A DNA stretch of 64,000 nt from Erigeron canadensis. Its lineage: Eukaryota > Streptophyta > Magnoliopsida > Asterales > Asteraceae. The notes beneath the pieces are model-generated. The model did not search any database. It was not told the DNA's origin and was given only the letters and a program-made list of their open reading frames with translations. The position numbers and the translations under genes were made by a program. This document shows positions 24,817 to 44,652 of this stretch, piece by piece (positions within the stretch are counted from its first letter, which is position 1; each line of letters opens with the position of its first letter). Location: NCBI RefSeq assembly GCF_010389155.1, contig NC_057769.1, forward strand, positions 10,292,735-10,356,734. Reading direction: 5' to 3'.

Positions 24817-26175
24817 TTATCTTATTTTGGTTTCTCCTTCACTTGTTCAGGGCAAACCTTTGCTCTGATTTCTGAAAGGCAATTAAAAATAATTTTATAT
24901 TACAGAGTTCATTTTCTGGATATCATGAAAATTCGTGGAATTCTTGTAGAGTTGAGTAATTTCACTATTGATTTGAAAGTGCAATTGTAAATGACCTTTT
25001 CTTTTTTCTTCCACTTTTTGTTTAGGTTTTCCCTCTTTAGTTCAACTCCTTCCGTTTCATTTTAAATGTCCTAATTCGACTTTCTGATTTTTTTTTCCAA
25101 TTTTGACCATAGATATTTTTGTTTGTATATATTATATAACATTTAAAATATGACGGAGTGGTCATATTTTATTTCCTTTTCATTCTAGTCACTAGGTATT
25201 GGCAAAGCAACATATTAAACTATATACACATCACAAGCAATGGTATATATAAAGATAAAAAGCTTAAAAAGAAGGTCAGTTACTTGAAGTCCTTTATTTT
25301 CCATGGATATGCCCTAGTGAGCTCCTTAGCTCCAAATGTTGTGGATACATGCTTGTACTTACACAAGTAGCAACTTGTAGAGGACCACCTAGCAGAGGTT
25401 CTACATTATTTGTAATTGATAATGAGCGATACACTATTTCAATATTTCACAATTCACATACAGTGATACAGTTGCATATCGTGTAGAAAATAGTTAGAAA
25501 TTTAGCACATGAGACAACACCAAGAGAAAATGATTCGGGGTGAGCCTTAACAGTATCAATGACTTTAAAATCCTCTAATTGAATTCGCACTTGGACCGAC
25601 ATTTTTCTCCCCAACACCCTCAAGCAAACCTGATGCCTCGGATTCACATCTCTGTGTTCATAGATTAATCATAACCAACAACGACAAAGTTATTATTGAA
25701 AACCTTACCACCCCATAAAGCTAACAGCCAGTGCCGGCTCAAGCTTTTTGGTAGCCTTAAACCACATCAATTATGGGGCCTATTTTATTAACAGGAAAAA
25801 AAAAAGTGTTCAAGAAAATGAAAACGAAGTAATAAAAAATGGCCATTACCCAGTGGCGTCTTTGGGCCTATGCAAACTAGTCAATTGCTAAACGGAACAG
25901 GGCCCAAAATAGTAGAAAGGGCCCATATTTTATATCCAATCCAATGTACTTATATGTAAAAAGCCCGGTCCAATTTCTTAATGAGACGTTGTATTTGTAG
26001 TATATGTATACAGATGAGAAAAGGAACGAAGTAGTATTCTCTTATATGTAAAAAGCCCGGTCCAATGTACTTCATTTTTTTTTTGGCCGTTTTGGCTTTT
26101 GTAATTTTACTTTTCTGATGCAATTTATGGACGTCTTGTCGGAGTTTTCTTTAATGCAATTGATGTTAAATATAA
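24817..26175. other. Intergenic DNA with Stowaway-like MITE and short repeats
   Basis: About 25045-25161 has inverted ends of Stowaway type (CTCCTTCCGTTTCATTTTAA versus ACTCCGTCATATTTTAAATG). A 27-bp word beginning CTTATATGTAAAAAGCCC occurs at about 25950 and again at about 26041. A peroxidase relic at 25489-25614 is listed separately. Confidence 0.5.
25489..25614 (-). pseudogene. Class III peroxidase exon-2 relic
   Basis: The minus-strand translation contains LEDFKVIDTVKAHPES followed by LGVVSCAKFLTI. This aligns with the peroxidase exon-2 core [26 protein letters not shown] of the intact genes nearby. The upstream GCD..LLDD and the downstream ARDSVVA parts are unrecognisable, and the conserved CPG and CAD residues are altered (LG, CAK). 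I read it as a decayed fragment of a former member of the peroxidase cluster. No other exons were found nearby. Confidence 0.55.
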
Positions 26176-26819
26176 CTAGTACGGTACCCGCGCTATGCGG
26201 CGGTGGTCGTGGCGGCGACGGTGTGATGGTTGGACGACTGTTGGTGGTGGAGCGGCGGTGAGTTGTGTATATAATTAATGTAAAAGGTTAATGGACATAT
26301 TTTAAATGATAAAGGACTGACAGTGTAATTTAATCATTAATGTTAAGAGGATAGTGTATATGAAAGTATTTTAAGGGGTGTTAAGTGAAAATATTACATA
26401 TTTTCAACATTACCAAAAATAAAAAAGGCTATTTTTTTATAATACTAGCCTTGTACCCGTGCGATGCAGCGGGACATAGGAAAAAAACGCTGGTTAAGTA
26501 GTTGTACCGTGTTATTACATGAATGTATGATTTAACTCGAATGTTTCTTACCGCCATTGTTGTTTTAGAATAAGCGTTTTTTATGTTGATTGATTATTAA
26601 ATTCGGTAACGCATGTGTGTGTTTTTGGTATACTATGTGAGCAACTTAAGGGAAAGGAAGGAACACGCGTAAGGTTTTTTTTAAGGGTATTTTTGGAATT
26701 CCCTGAATAAAGTGTTCGATGGTAATATAGATGAAAAGGGTAAATTGGAGATTTTAAAGGTAGAGTGTTAAATTTTAGGGATGATAGTTTGTTTATATAG
26801 ATAGTATAGATAGTATAGA
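26176..26819 (-). mobile_element. Helitron split by a second Helitron
   Basis: On the minus strand the 3' end is CTAG (plus-strand 26176-26179) preceded by GCGCGGGTACCGTA and a CCACC-rich tract. The 5' end appears in two pieces. TATTATAAAAAAATAGCC lies next to 26444, and TCTATACTA lies at 26819-26811. Rejoined, these resemble the 5' end of the Helitron at 21637. The material between (26445-26810) is another Helitron. The short 9-base 5' piece makes the join an inference. Confidence 0.6.
26445..26810 (-). mobile_element. Small Helitron inserted in another Helitron
   Basis: The minus-strand 5' end TCTATACTATCTATATAAAC is at 26810-26791. The 3' end is CTAG at 26448-26445, preceded by CGCTGCATCGCACGGGTACA and followed by T. 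The insertion lies between A and T of the host element, as Helitrons require. It is 366 bp with no coding capacity. Confidence 0.65.
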
Positions 26820-27191
26820 AGAAACAATTACATCACAATAAATATTATTGATTCCTTTAATTTTAAAAATCATATCTATGAATTAATATTTTGTTTGTCG
26901 AATCAGATATATGTGCTTTTAGGATTGTAGAAATCGATATTATAATGTTAATGTGCATTTAATTCAATTTGACATAAAATATCTGAATTGTTTTGTAAAT
27001 CCTTCAACTTTTTATGGTTCAGGTCGATATTTTTTGTTTATTGTCATAATATTTTGAGAACTTATTACTCCAAGACCTAATTAATTCTTGACATAAAAAA
27101 AGTCTAAAAAGAAAACGAGCCGAGGCATTGCTTAAGTCTTAAAGTGGGGCGCGCTTTAGATATCTACATTCGAAATTAAAAAGCCACAAGT

Positions 27192-27254
27192 AACTTCTGA
27201 TAGCGTTGCTGTTCCAAAAAAAAAAAAAAAACACAAAAAACTTCTGATAGCGTT
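27192..27254 (+). mobile_element. Very short retroposon stub with target duplication
   Basis: The 16-bp AACTTCTGATAGCGTT is repeated perfectly at 27192-27207 and 27239-27254. Between them are only 31 bp: GCTGTTCC followed by an A-rich run with one C-containing break. This is the signature of a severely 5'-truncated LINE-type (or poly(A)-tailed) insertion. Confidence 0.7.
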
Positions 27255-27759
27255 AATTACGACTTTATTTACCTTCACTTTATATTAACACAATGTTTAT
27301 GGTATAATTCGAAGATCGAAATGGATGTTTGATAGGTGACCAAGATTTAATCAAATTAATTAATAAAACCGTAGCACGTAAATGTTGAATAGGGATGTAT
27401 AATATTTTCCATTTTAATTTCATAGAAACGTTGACATAGTTTAATGATCTCAACACGATAACTAGAAGCAGTTTAAAAGTCAATTCGACTGGGTGTTAAC
27501 AAGTTGTAATTTTTGATAACGCCAAACACCGTCATCGAAAAATCTCTAACTTTGAAAATCTATACAAATCATTGAGTGGTGAAAAGAAAGAAGATTATCT
27601 CGCTACCACACCGGCCATTTTAAATTATTTGCAATAAAGTTTGTGCAAAATCAGTGAAAATAAATAAATACGGAGTATATAAAAAAACACTAACACAACT
27701 CACTTTAAAAAGAAAAACAAAGCCGGTGTTGAACTACAAGCACTAGATTGAAAGACATT
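27255..27759. other. Intergenic DNA
   Basis: AT-rich; no gene or repeat border recognised. Confidence 0.4.
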
Positions 27760-28543
27760 GGGTGTGTTTGGAAAGAAGTTTTTAGGAGCTTCAAACTATA
27801 AGTTTTAAGCAAAAACTGTTACCTAGTAAAAACTTCGTTTGGTTAAAAAAATTTCAAGCTTTTAGGTTATTGAAAAAGCTTCTAATTTAAACGCTTGTAT
27901 AACTAGCGTTGGCGAAAAGTTCCAAGCTGTTGGGATATATATATTTTTAGGGGACCTTTATTTTGATAACCTATCATTTTGTAAAACCTTGACAATTCTT
28001 AAATTATGTATTAGATCATATTTTTTTTTTGTTTATTCATATGTGATATGTTATATAAAATTTATATGTTGCAGAATAAATTTTTTTTTTCAAAACTCTA
28101 TATATAGTTGTTTGTTCATATGTAAACAAAAACGTAACCATATTCATTTATAAGTTCATAAAAGGCTATTTTGAAGTTTTAAAAAAAATTCTTCTAAAAT
28201 ATACTTTTTTATATCATGTCACATGTAAATTAACAAAAAAACCTTATAATCCAATATATAATTTGAGAGTTTTCATTATTATTAAAAAGAAAAAAAAATT
28301 TCAAAATAAGGAAACTCTATTTACTTAAGTACCCTATGGTTTTATTATACCAATATTTGAAAACATGTCAAGGTGGATTTAAGTGAACAAGGTCTTATAT
28401 ATTATTAAAAACTTCAGCTATTTTAATTTGCTAAACACTTAAATATATTTAAAAGCTTTCAGCTACAACTACCGGTTACAGTTAATAGTTACCGACTTTA
28501 AGTTATAGCAAATAGCTATCAGCTATTTTTGTCAAACATACCC
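27760..28543. mobile_element. Element with TTGGGTGTGTTTGG inverted ends
   Basis: The left end GGGTGTGTTTGGAAAG and the reverse complement of the right end, GGGTATGTTTGACAAA, form inverted repeats. Subterminal AAGCTTTTAG and TAGCTGATAGCT-type words are also arranged in inverted orientation. The flanking triplets ATT and AAT are not a direct duplication, so superfamily assignment is open. It is non-coding. Confidence 0.55.
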
Positions 28544-32192
<3,649 letters not shown>

Positions 32193-32567
32193 TTATTACT
32201 TCTAATTGTCTTCTTGATGCTGGATTATTATTTAATGGTTTGCAAATTGTACCCTTTAGAATATTATTGCTTATTGTCTATAAAATTCGTCACCTGTTCC
32301 TGATGGATTATTACAATATATTTAAATATTGAAAGTGAATGAAAAACAACTTAATAAATATCTAACGAAAATGGATATTACGGTGTGATTAATTTATAAA
32401 ATTTTATTTATATATAATAATCTCTATTCGGCACAATTAAGTTTAATTTAACCAACAAAAATAGAGGAATTAAACCCAAAACATGTAGGTTAAAACTTAA
32501 AAAGTCTTCTCATGGTCTCTAGGCGTTTGCCAACAAAAACAAATACGATTCAAAATACGTGTATTTA
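32193..32567. other. 3' flank of peroxidase gene 1
   Basis: Probable 3' untranslated region followed by AT-rich DNA; nothing else recognised. Confidence 0.4.
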
Positions 32568-32810
32568 ATGTAATAGCACGATATCTGCGCTATGTGGCGG
32601 AAATCGTGACGAGGGTGGTATCGAGTGGCCACAACGATTGGTGATGACGGTATCCAGTGATGTTGATTGACTTAAATGTAAATAATGTAAAGTTAGTTGT
32701 AGAGATATTTTAAAAGATGAGGTCTAGGGTGTAAATTAGTAAGATAAGATTTGAGGATGTAAATTAATTCATTAACGGAAAATTGGGTAATTTCTTATAA
32801 CTTTCTTCAA
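32568..32810 (-). mobile_element. Degraded Helitron-like fragment
   Basis: Read on the minus strand, a CCACC-type tract leads to CGCCACATAGCGCAGATATC, resembling the pre-terminal region of the small Helitrons at 26176 and 55613. The terminal CTAG is altered, and the 5' end is not found. Confidence 0.4.
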
Positions 32811-32856
32811 CAAGAGGTCCAAGGTAATTCGGTTATTTCCAAACAAACTTTTGTGT

Positions 32857-33378
32857 CAAGATTTTTGGAAACTCGTATCGAATCGACGAAATAATCGGAC
32901 TAAGTGTCTATATATTAATAAAAAAATTTCTAAGGATTTTTGAAAACTCGGATCGAACCAGCGAATTTATCTGGTTGAGTTTCTATGTATTAAAATAATA
33001 ATTTTCAAACTATATGTAATAAATATTAAAAATACATAAAAATACTTCAAACTTAAACGAAATGGACTAATACCATTAACATAACATTTTCAATTTAAAC
33101 ATAATTGTTTAAAATTATTAACATAATTAATCAAATACCACTTTTGATAATTAATAAAAATATTGAGCTTTTAAAAAAAATATAATAATTTTGATTTTTG
33201 TTGACCCGATCCGTTACAGCTGATTCTTGACCAATACGGCCGAGTTTGACCAAATATGACCCGAGTTTGTAATGTTGATCACTTTTTAGCTCGGATATGA
33301 CAAACTCGTCTTAATAACCCACCGATACACGAGCCAATTAAGAGAGATCGATTGTGTCTATCGATTTTTACAACAATA
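32857..33378. mobile_element. Second copy of the CA-ended hAT-like family
   Basis: The segment GACCCGATCCGTTACAG ... CGAGTTTGACC ... ATGACAAACTCGT ... ACCGATACACGA follows the same order as in the element at 24375-24808. Left end is CAAGATTTTTGGAAACTCG; right end reverse-complemented is TATTGTTGTAAAAATCG. No target duplication is readable. The left arm carries an internal duplication of about 80 bp. Confidence 0.65.
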
Positions 33379-34549
33379 ACGTAAACTGTCCTTATTATTT
33401 AGAGGGAAAAAAATTGATGATTTGTACATGAAAATATTTACTTTATAAACAAAAGGTACAATACCAATAAAGCTACGGTGCAAATCCATAATGCATACAC
33501 ATTACGTAAATTTGATAGTGATTAGTGACCTTTTAAAAATGAAAACAACTATACTTGTAATTGTAAAGTTGGAGAGATCTTCATCTTTAAATTAAAATCA
33601 AAAGTCACGAGTTAAAATTTATTTTTTATTTTAATTATTATTTATGATCCAATAGTCAAAATTTTCTGACTTAACTGATAAATTTATTTACAATTTTAAA
33701 GAATCTCAATTGTGGAGTCAATTCACAACACACCAGATTTAAATGACTATTTCTTACTAGATACTGCATGGCAGTGCGCCGATGTGATACAAATGAACCA
33801 AGTATAGTGAATGAAAGTTTAAGGAAGCTTGGCCCATATTACATATTTTGTAAGCTTGGCCCATAATCTTTTGTAAACCTTCTAAAATTTGACAATACAT
33901 CTAACTTTCTCTCATCTGTACATTCTCTCTCGATCACTTTTACTAAGAATTACAGTTAATCATCACTTACCGGGCTTTATAGATTGACATGTGATTCACA
34001 AGTTGAAAGTATATATATATGACCATTTAAATCAAGCGCCATAGAAGAACAAAAAAAGTATTTTTAAGTTTATAAAGCTTTATTAGTTTGGTTTGGTTAT
34101 TAATTTTTCTTTTTTTTTTTTTTTGAATGGATGTCTATTATTAATAATATCTTCATGCTCATGATGTGATGTAGTAATTGATTTCTTTAATAGTTTTTTC
34201 GAAGGCATTTCCTTTAATTAATACTCCGTAAGAGAAATTAAGATTGGTTGATTTCTTCCTTAAGAAACGTTTTGTTTTTCAAACTCGATCTGCGTATGAA
34301 CTTTTCTTTATCGGTTGTCATAACTTGAATTATTAAAAATCGATGAAATGGACATTGAGGTAAACAATAACATATGTATACCTAATTAACGAAAGACAAC
34401 ACAATTAAGTATCAATTATTTGACTTGAAACTAACCAATGATATTTGTTTTAAAAAACTGTCTGTCAGTACGAATTCGTGTTCCAAGAGCTTTGTTTTAT
34501 TGGAGCCAAATGGAACCGCGTTTTTTCATTTTTCTTCACCAAATATTTG
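33379..34549. other. Intergenic DNA
   Basis: No gene; AT-rich with a T-run at about 34109-34125. Confidence 0.4.
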
Positions 34550-34712
34550 TTTGTATATATGTCAAGTGTTTGTCAACGACTATATGCATCACTTTATTCA
34601 AGTGTGTCACTATAAAACAGATAATGCAATCATCAAATTTGTGTTTGTATATGTCTATTGTTCGTCAACGACTACATGCATCAATTTAATCAAGTGTGTC
34701 ACAATGAAAAAA
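34550..34712. repeat. Two-unit tandem duplication
   Basis: Units start at about 34550 and 34644 (period about 94-96 bp). They share GTCAACGACTAxATGCATCA and CAAGTGTGTCAC. The overlapping short open frames arise from the duplication and show no family similarity. Confidence 0.7.
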
Positions 34713-35439
34713 GTATGTAACCATCGTCACATCGATCTTTGTCCCATTGTCTTTTGTTTGACTTTAAATTATCATCATATTTTAAATACAGAAGTAGAGA
34801 AATCAAATTAAAATTCTTGTTCATATATATTTTTTGTAAGGTTATGTGTTAATTAATATAAACCTTTTAGAAGAGAATTAGTCGCAGATTGAGTATTTGG
34901 CAGTTGAATAATTAATTAATTCGTCTGTCAATAACCAAATATCATTGCTACTTGCTAGTGCTACAAAAGTCTCATGAGTATTATATTAAATAGGAATAAC
35001 TACAATCGAAACAACCTATGTTGAATCTGATTATTGAAATAGTATACTTTTTACATAATCATGTCATATAAAGAGTAAAGTCTTGCATGTATTTTAGACT
35101 ATGAAGTGCAGAACATGAACCATTACAGATAATTTAAGAAAATATTTGCAGACTTGTCACTGCAAAGAGTTAAATCAGTAAAAGAAAAACAGAGATACAT
35201 CTATCAGTCCCTTACTTCATTTGTTATCCTAAAAATTAGTTAGACCAAACTTTTGTTCCACTATATTTTTCTGGCAAAACTTTAACCAAACAAAATCTTC
35301 AAGTGTATTATGGCAAAACTTCAACCAAACAAAATTTCAATTCTTGTGTTGAACGATTGTGCTATTTAATATACCTGCGTTGAATTAACAAACATTCTGT
35401 CATTATTAGGTTTGTTTAAAAATTATCAAATCAAATATA

Positions 35440-35735
35440 TATTTGTTTAAAGGCAAAACCACAATAGTTTCTGTCTACGTGTTGCGCGGTTTCAATTAGT
35501 TTGATTACTTTTTGTTATTGATGATTTATGTTTGCTAAAAACTTTGACATATAAATTAAATATATACTTATTGAAAGACAATACCACAAAAAAATTAATA
35601 TAATTTATAATATATTGTTTGGAAACGAATATGTTTTGTTATCGATAATGTGTCGCTATATATGTTTGTTAAAATCTTTGACATATGAAATAGATGTTTA
35701 TTCAAAGGCAATACCACAAAAAAATAGTTTTGATA
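35440..35735. repeat. Diverged tandem repeat, about 120-134 bp period
   Basis: AAGGCAAAACCACAA, AAGACAATACCACAAAAAAA and AAGGCAATACCACAAAAAAA recur near 35453, 35573 and 35703. TTTGACATATxAA recurs near 35541 and 35675. It lies directly before the higher-order repeat at 35871 and may belong to the same larger element. Confidence 0.6.
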
Positions 35736-35870
35736 TATTATTTGAAAACCCAAAAGAAAAGTTGTTTTTGTAAGAAACTATGAACTAACCTATGATTTTA
35801 AACCTGAAAGAGATTTAATAAGGTAAAATCTGAATATTATTACAAAAAAGAATAAATGTTTTTAATATAG

Positions 35871-36670
35871 TTATTTGAATACCCGAAAGGAAAAACATAT
35901 GGAAAAAACTAAGAAGGAACTCGTATTAAAAAAACTCAAACGGGATGCGATTTGACAAAATCCGAATAATGATCCAAGTTATAACATGGATGAATAGTAA
36001 CTCGCCACACGGGCGAGTTACTATTCACATCCCATTGAAATATTAAAAAATAAAAAATACACGTTTGTAATTAATTATTTGAAAACCCGAAAGGAAAAAC
36101 ATATGAAAAAACCAAGATGTAACTCGTATTAAAAAACCTAACGGGATGCAATTTGGCAAAATCCAAATATTGATTCGGGTTATAACATATATGGTCGAAT
36201 AGTAACACGCCACGCCACGCGGGCGAGTTACTATTCACATCCCATTAAAATAGTATAGTATATAATATTACAAAAAAAAAATAAACGTTTTTAATATAAT
36301 TATTTGAAACATGAAAGGAAAAACATATGAAAAAAGCTAAGAAGTAACTTGTATTAAAAAATCCTAAATGGGATGCGATTTAACAAAATCCGAATAATGA
36401 TCCAGGTTATAACATGGATGAATAGTTACTCGCCACATGAGCGAATTAATATTCACATCCCATTGAATTATTAAAAAATAAAAAGTACACATTTTTAATA
36501 AATTATTTAAAAACCTGGAAGGAAAAACATATTAGAAAAAAACCAAGAAGTGACTCGTATTAAATAACTCAAACAGAATGCAATTTGGCAAAATCCAAAT
36601 ATTAATTCGGGTTATAACATGGTCGAAGGGCGAGTTACTATTCACATCCCATTAAAATAGTATAGTATAT
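35871..36670. repeat. Higher-order tandem repeat (two dimers of about 429 bp)
   Basis: Four units start at 35871, 36075, 36300 and 36503 (spacing 204, 225 and 203 bp). Units 1 and 3 resemble each other (GAATAATGATCCA), and units 2 and 4 resemble each other (CAAATATTxATTCGGGTTA). The array is therefore an AB-AB dimer rather than four equal units. Each unit ends in GTTACTATTCACATCCCATT or a variant of it. Unit 1 has a perfect hairpin with 16-bp arms TGAATAGTAACTCGCC (35991-36006 and 36012-36027). Confidence 0.8.
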
Positions 36671-37659
36671 AATTATCATTTATATCTAAGATTAATATTG
36701 TATCGTGCAAGATGTTTCAACTTTTTTGTTTTTAATAAATTAATTTGAATCATTAGTCTTTTATATCTTAGAATATTGATACTACATCTTTTTGATAAAT
36801 TATTTTTACATCGATTACCACCATCACTATCCGTTGCCACCATCACATCGCCACCATTGTCATCACCGTCACCGCATTACGCGGGTATATTTTCAGTATT
36901 TCTTAATGTGATGAATTAAATAAAATAATTTTCCATTCTATGCTTTTCATGTTTAATGCTCTAATTTTACAACAATTGTATACTTTTTATGGGTGATTCG
37001 GTTCATGTATATATGAATTTGTGAATAATATACTGATAACCAAATTTGAACGTTGCATGAGATAAAGTTAAAATGTAACTACGATATGCATAAATATCTT
37101 ATATGTCATTATCGACATCCAACACATTTAATCACAAAATTAAGTACGATATATTTCTCCTTGCTGCAACATGCGGGATGATACCTTTTAAATCAATTTC
37201 TCATAATTATTTTATTTTCAAAGTCTAAAAACTTAACATATGGAACCATATAGAAAATTATAGATAATTATCTATTAGATAATTGACATCTGCAATCATC
37301 CTATTTCATGACATGTTCGAGGTCTCCATATGCATTGTACATGTACTCGAGTAATATACAAACGTAAATATGTGTCAAGTTAATTATTTGTACAACGAAA
37401 AATTCATGAGACATATCAAGGATTCGGAGCAAAATTAATTTTAAGGAAACGAGATATATTTGAATATTCTCATTATGACAGCACAACAATTAATCTTTCA
37501 AACTTAGAATTTCAAGTGTTTTAAAAACTTAAGCAAAACACTTGAAAAAACAGAAAGAAACTATGATACACATTATTTGTGAAATTTATATTCACATATT
37601 TCACTCTCTTGAACAGACAATTGACACCTAGCTTCTTGATCCGAAATGGAAGTACGTTA
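36671..37659. other. 3' flank of peroxidase gene 2 with Helitron-like fragment
   Basis: 36820-36890 is a CCACCATCAC-rich tract ending GCATTACGCGGGTATATTTTC, like the pre-terminal region of the small Helitrons, but the final CTAG is lost. The rest is AT-rich and leads into the 3' untranslated region of the minus-strand peroxidase. Confidence 0.45.
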
Positions 37660-39592
<1,933 letters not shown>

Positions 39593-39675
39593 ATGCTTAA
39601 ATTAGTTTCAACAAATAGTTGATTAATTAGAAAGATATGGGTTGGTTGCAATATATGAAAGGTTGATGCATCATC

Positions 39676-39683
39676 TATATATA
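39676..39683 (-). promoter_or_regulatory. TATA box of peroxidase gene 2
   Basis: The minus strand reads CCTATATATAGATG, 84 bp upstream of the start codon. Its spacing resembles the box of gene 1. Confidence 0.6.
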
Positions 39684-39692
39684 GGCAGAGAG

Positions 39693-40819
39693 TTCTCAGT
39701 GTGATGAGTGTGTACGTATTTTGTATAAAAATATCAAGTCAATGGTGAGGCCGGGTTACATCGAATATATATCTCATAATTAATTGAACACCTACTTGCT
39801 CCGTTACATGGTCACTATTTCGCCCGTGGCTTTCTTTTGCATATATACAGTCACATCAACAATATCCATAGCCTGTCTATTTATTTAGATGTCACTGCTA
39901 GAGTTCGCGCCACTAACCAACCACATTTATCTAAAAGAAAATAAAAAAATTAACCGTTTTCACAAGGACAACTATCACTCATACGTTATTTGCATACATA
40001 GAAAGTGAAACCTTGTATAAAAGCAGCCGATTGACCGGCAATTGATGGACTTCGTAGCACAAAGTAAACATTTTTATGCGCTCAAATTAGAGTTAGCAAA
40101 GAATAAAGGTCTAAAATGCCAAAATATTCTTTTCATTTTTTTACACATGTTGTATCACATATTTTTTAATTGCCCTAGCTAGTTGCCCAATGAACATTGG
40201 AAAATAAAGTCAAAAAGGTTTTATATGTAATTTTTATCATAATACCATAAGTAATTTGTTAATTTAAATTATAGCTTTTTTAAATTCAAAGTTTTGTAAT
40301 TTTAGGCAGATAATGACTTAATGCTGTACGCGTTATTGCCTTATCGGGGAAATAGATTTGGGCTGGAATAAGCTAACCCATATATTATGATGCTGGACAA
40401 ATTTTGGGCCCTGGGTATTGGACCCTTATGTCATTTCCACCTTGGTCGGGCCTGAAAATGACACAAAAACAACATGAACAAACCAATTCGTTTTTGGCCT
40501 TGCGGGAGTGGGCGACCCATCATCTAATTAAAATTTTGTCGATTCAATTCTTATGTTTAAAGTGATTGTGAAGTTTACTCTTTGTATTCTTGTAGTATTT
40601 GGTATTGTTTTTTTTAGTTGATTGGAGATGTTTGGTGATAAAACCACTCTAACGAGTCAACCCGGTTGATCAGAAAACGACCACCAAACCGGGTCAACCC
40701 AAAAGTAGATATTAAAAACATTGAAAAATTTGCATCACTTTATGCTTCATACATGGGAATAGCTCGTTAATTTGCAAAATACTCCAGCTATACATGATTA
40801 GAGGCTGATTTACTTAACA
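39693..40819. other. Intergenic DNA between peroxidase genes 2 and 3
   Basis: This should hold the distal promoter of gene 2 (minus strand). No gene or transposon end is recognised apart from an AACCCGG/CCGGGTTGA-rich patch near 40655-40700. Confidence 0.4.
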
Positions 40820-40938
40820 TGCATAAAAAAAATTGTACGTGTCCATATTAAAAACCCACTTCTGATTTTTATGGTAAGTGTACAACTATTTAATGCACCT
40901 TAACGAAAGCTCTTAGGGCTTTGTTTAGCAAAACCCTT
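40820..40938 (+). repeat. Short dispersed repeat, copy 1
   Basis: It shares its order of words with 57986-58104: TGCATAAAAAAA, TCCATATTAAAA, CTGATTTT.ATGGTAA, TGCACCTTAA, TAGGGxTTTGTTTAGCAAA. An inner inverted pair GCATAAAAAAAATTGTAC / GTACAACTATTTAATGC can fold. The family is not recognised. Confidence 0.6.
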
Positions 40939-41292
40939 GTTCTTCTTAAAGCATGGTAATTAAGATTAAATTTCGTTTTGGACGTACAGCTTAGTATTTA
41001 GATTTATGCATTATGCAAGTTTAGTAAATTAGATTTATGTTTTGGACAGCTTACTTAATCCTGTCATGTGATACATTTGAAATCAAAAGGATCAGATTTG
41101 TTGAACTTCATATCACAAAATATAGATTTAGATATATAGATAAAAGCGAAATACAATTGTAGATTGTCTCGGTTAATTCAAAACAATCTTTGCAGTACAA
41201 CAAGCTAAACTTCGGAAATAGAAAGCAAAAACTGAAAACGAAATCTTTATTTCTGTAAAATCTTGACCTTTCGAATTGCTCGAAGTATGAGA
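40939..41292. other. 3' flank of peroxidase gene 3
   Basis: AT-rich; presumably the 3' untranslated region and terminator area of the minus-strand gene ending at 41293. Confidence 0.4.
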
Positions 41293-43641
<2,349 letters not shown>

Positions 43642-44145
43642 GATATATGGTAAGAGTCTTAGAAAGTAGTCAAAACTAGATTATTATTAATTATTATAAA
43701 AGATTAAATGAGTTAGAGAAGAGAAGTGTTTAATGTGATTTACGATATGTCAACTGACCTTCATCCATATATATAGGAGACTAGTATACTGGAGAGGTGG
43801 CAGACAGGGGTGTTAGTTGCAATTAGAAATTTCCCCCGCAGTGCATGGCGGCTCTATCAAGCCTAGCAAAACTTAAAAATGGGCCTAATAAATCCTTAAG
43901 AATATCTACTCATTTTATATCAATTTTATTCTCCTAAGTTTATTGATAAAGACAAAATTAAATCCTTAATTATTTTTATAAAATCAAGTAAGAACAATAA
44001 TTCGTTTTTAGTGAATAAAAGTTATGAATCCATTTGATCATGCATTCGATCTTGTAACAATATTGTTGATCTTAAATACATATTTTTTCTATCAAGTTTA
44101 GCCTTTAAAAACTTCTTTCGACTTAAACAGACATTACAGAGATCG
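43642..44145. other. Promoter side of peroxidase gene 3
   Basis: A TATA-like box (CCTATATATATGG on the minus strand, plus-strand 43768-43775) lies about 127 bp before the start codon. No gene is seen in the remainder up to the SINE. Confidence 0.5.
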
Positions 44146-44165
44146 TTAACAATATTATTCTATAT

Positions 44166-44349
44166 AACCAACTCTTCGTAGAAGAGTTGGCCACTAGCTG
44201 CCACTTTATAGGAGCAATCTGAGTTCGAATTTTGTCAGAGACAGAATTGAATTTAGGTGGTTGAATTACCTTTACATTATCTCTGTCGGGGATTATGTGG
44301 GTACCAATTCGGTATATAGAATCAAACGGTTCCTATCAATCTACCGTTT
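44166..44349 (+). mobile_element. tRNA-type SINE, copy 2
   Basis: The 184-bp body aligns along its full length with the copy at 14142. It starts AACCAACTCTTCG and ends CAATCTACCGTTT. It is flanked by a perfect 20-bp target duplication (44146-44165 and 44350-44369; TTAACAATATTATTCTATAT). The B box is slightly altered (AGTTCGAAT). There is no poly(A) tail. Confidence 0.9.
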
Positions 44350-44652
44350 TTAACAATATTATTCTATATGCAATATAAGAAGTTGGAAAACCTTTTTTAG
44401 AATAATTGAGTATATCAATTGGTGTGTCAAAATCTTCATGTGTAATTTCTCGTAAATTAAAACTCGTGGACAAATCCATATACATTCATATCATTAATTA
44501 ATATCCGAACAACGTAACCATTGTAAGTTAAAGCATTTTCAAGTTTAAGGCAACTATATCTTTTATCTCAACGTCATCAAGTGATTTGGATAAAATAAAA
44601 TTTGGTGTTAAAGTTAGTTTATCCATCTAATTGATCTACTTTCAAAGGTTTC

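Noticed and set aside
27760..28543. Assignment as a Tourist-like element
   Set aside because: The flanking triplets are ATT and AAT, which are inverted rather than directly repeated, so the required TTA/TAA duplication is absent.
34425..34811. Two overlapping frames of 128 and 83 codons
   Set aside because: They cover a two-unit tandem duplication, which lengthens chance frames. No domain is visible.
35440..36670. CRISPR-like array
   Set aside because: The units are about 200 bp, diverged and lack regular short spacers. The window is a plant nuclear genome.
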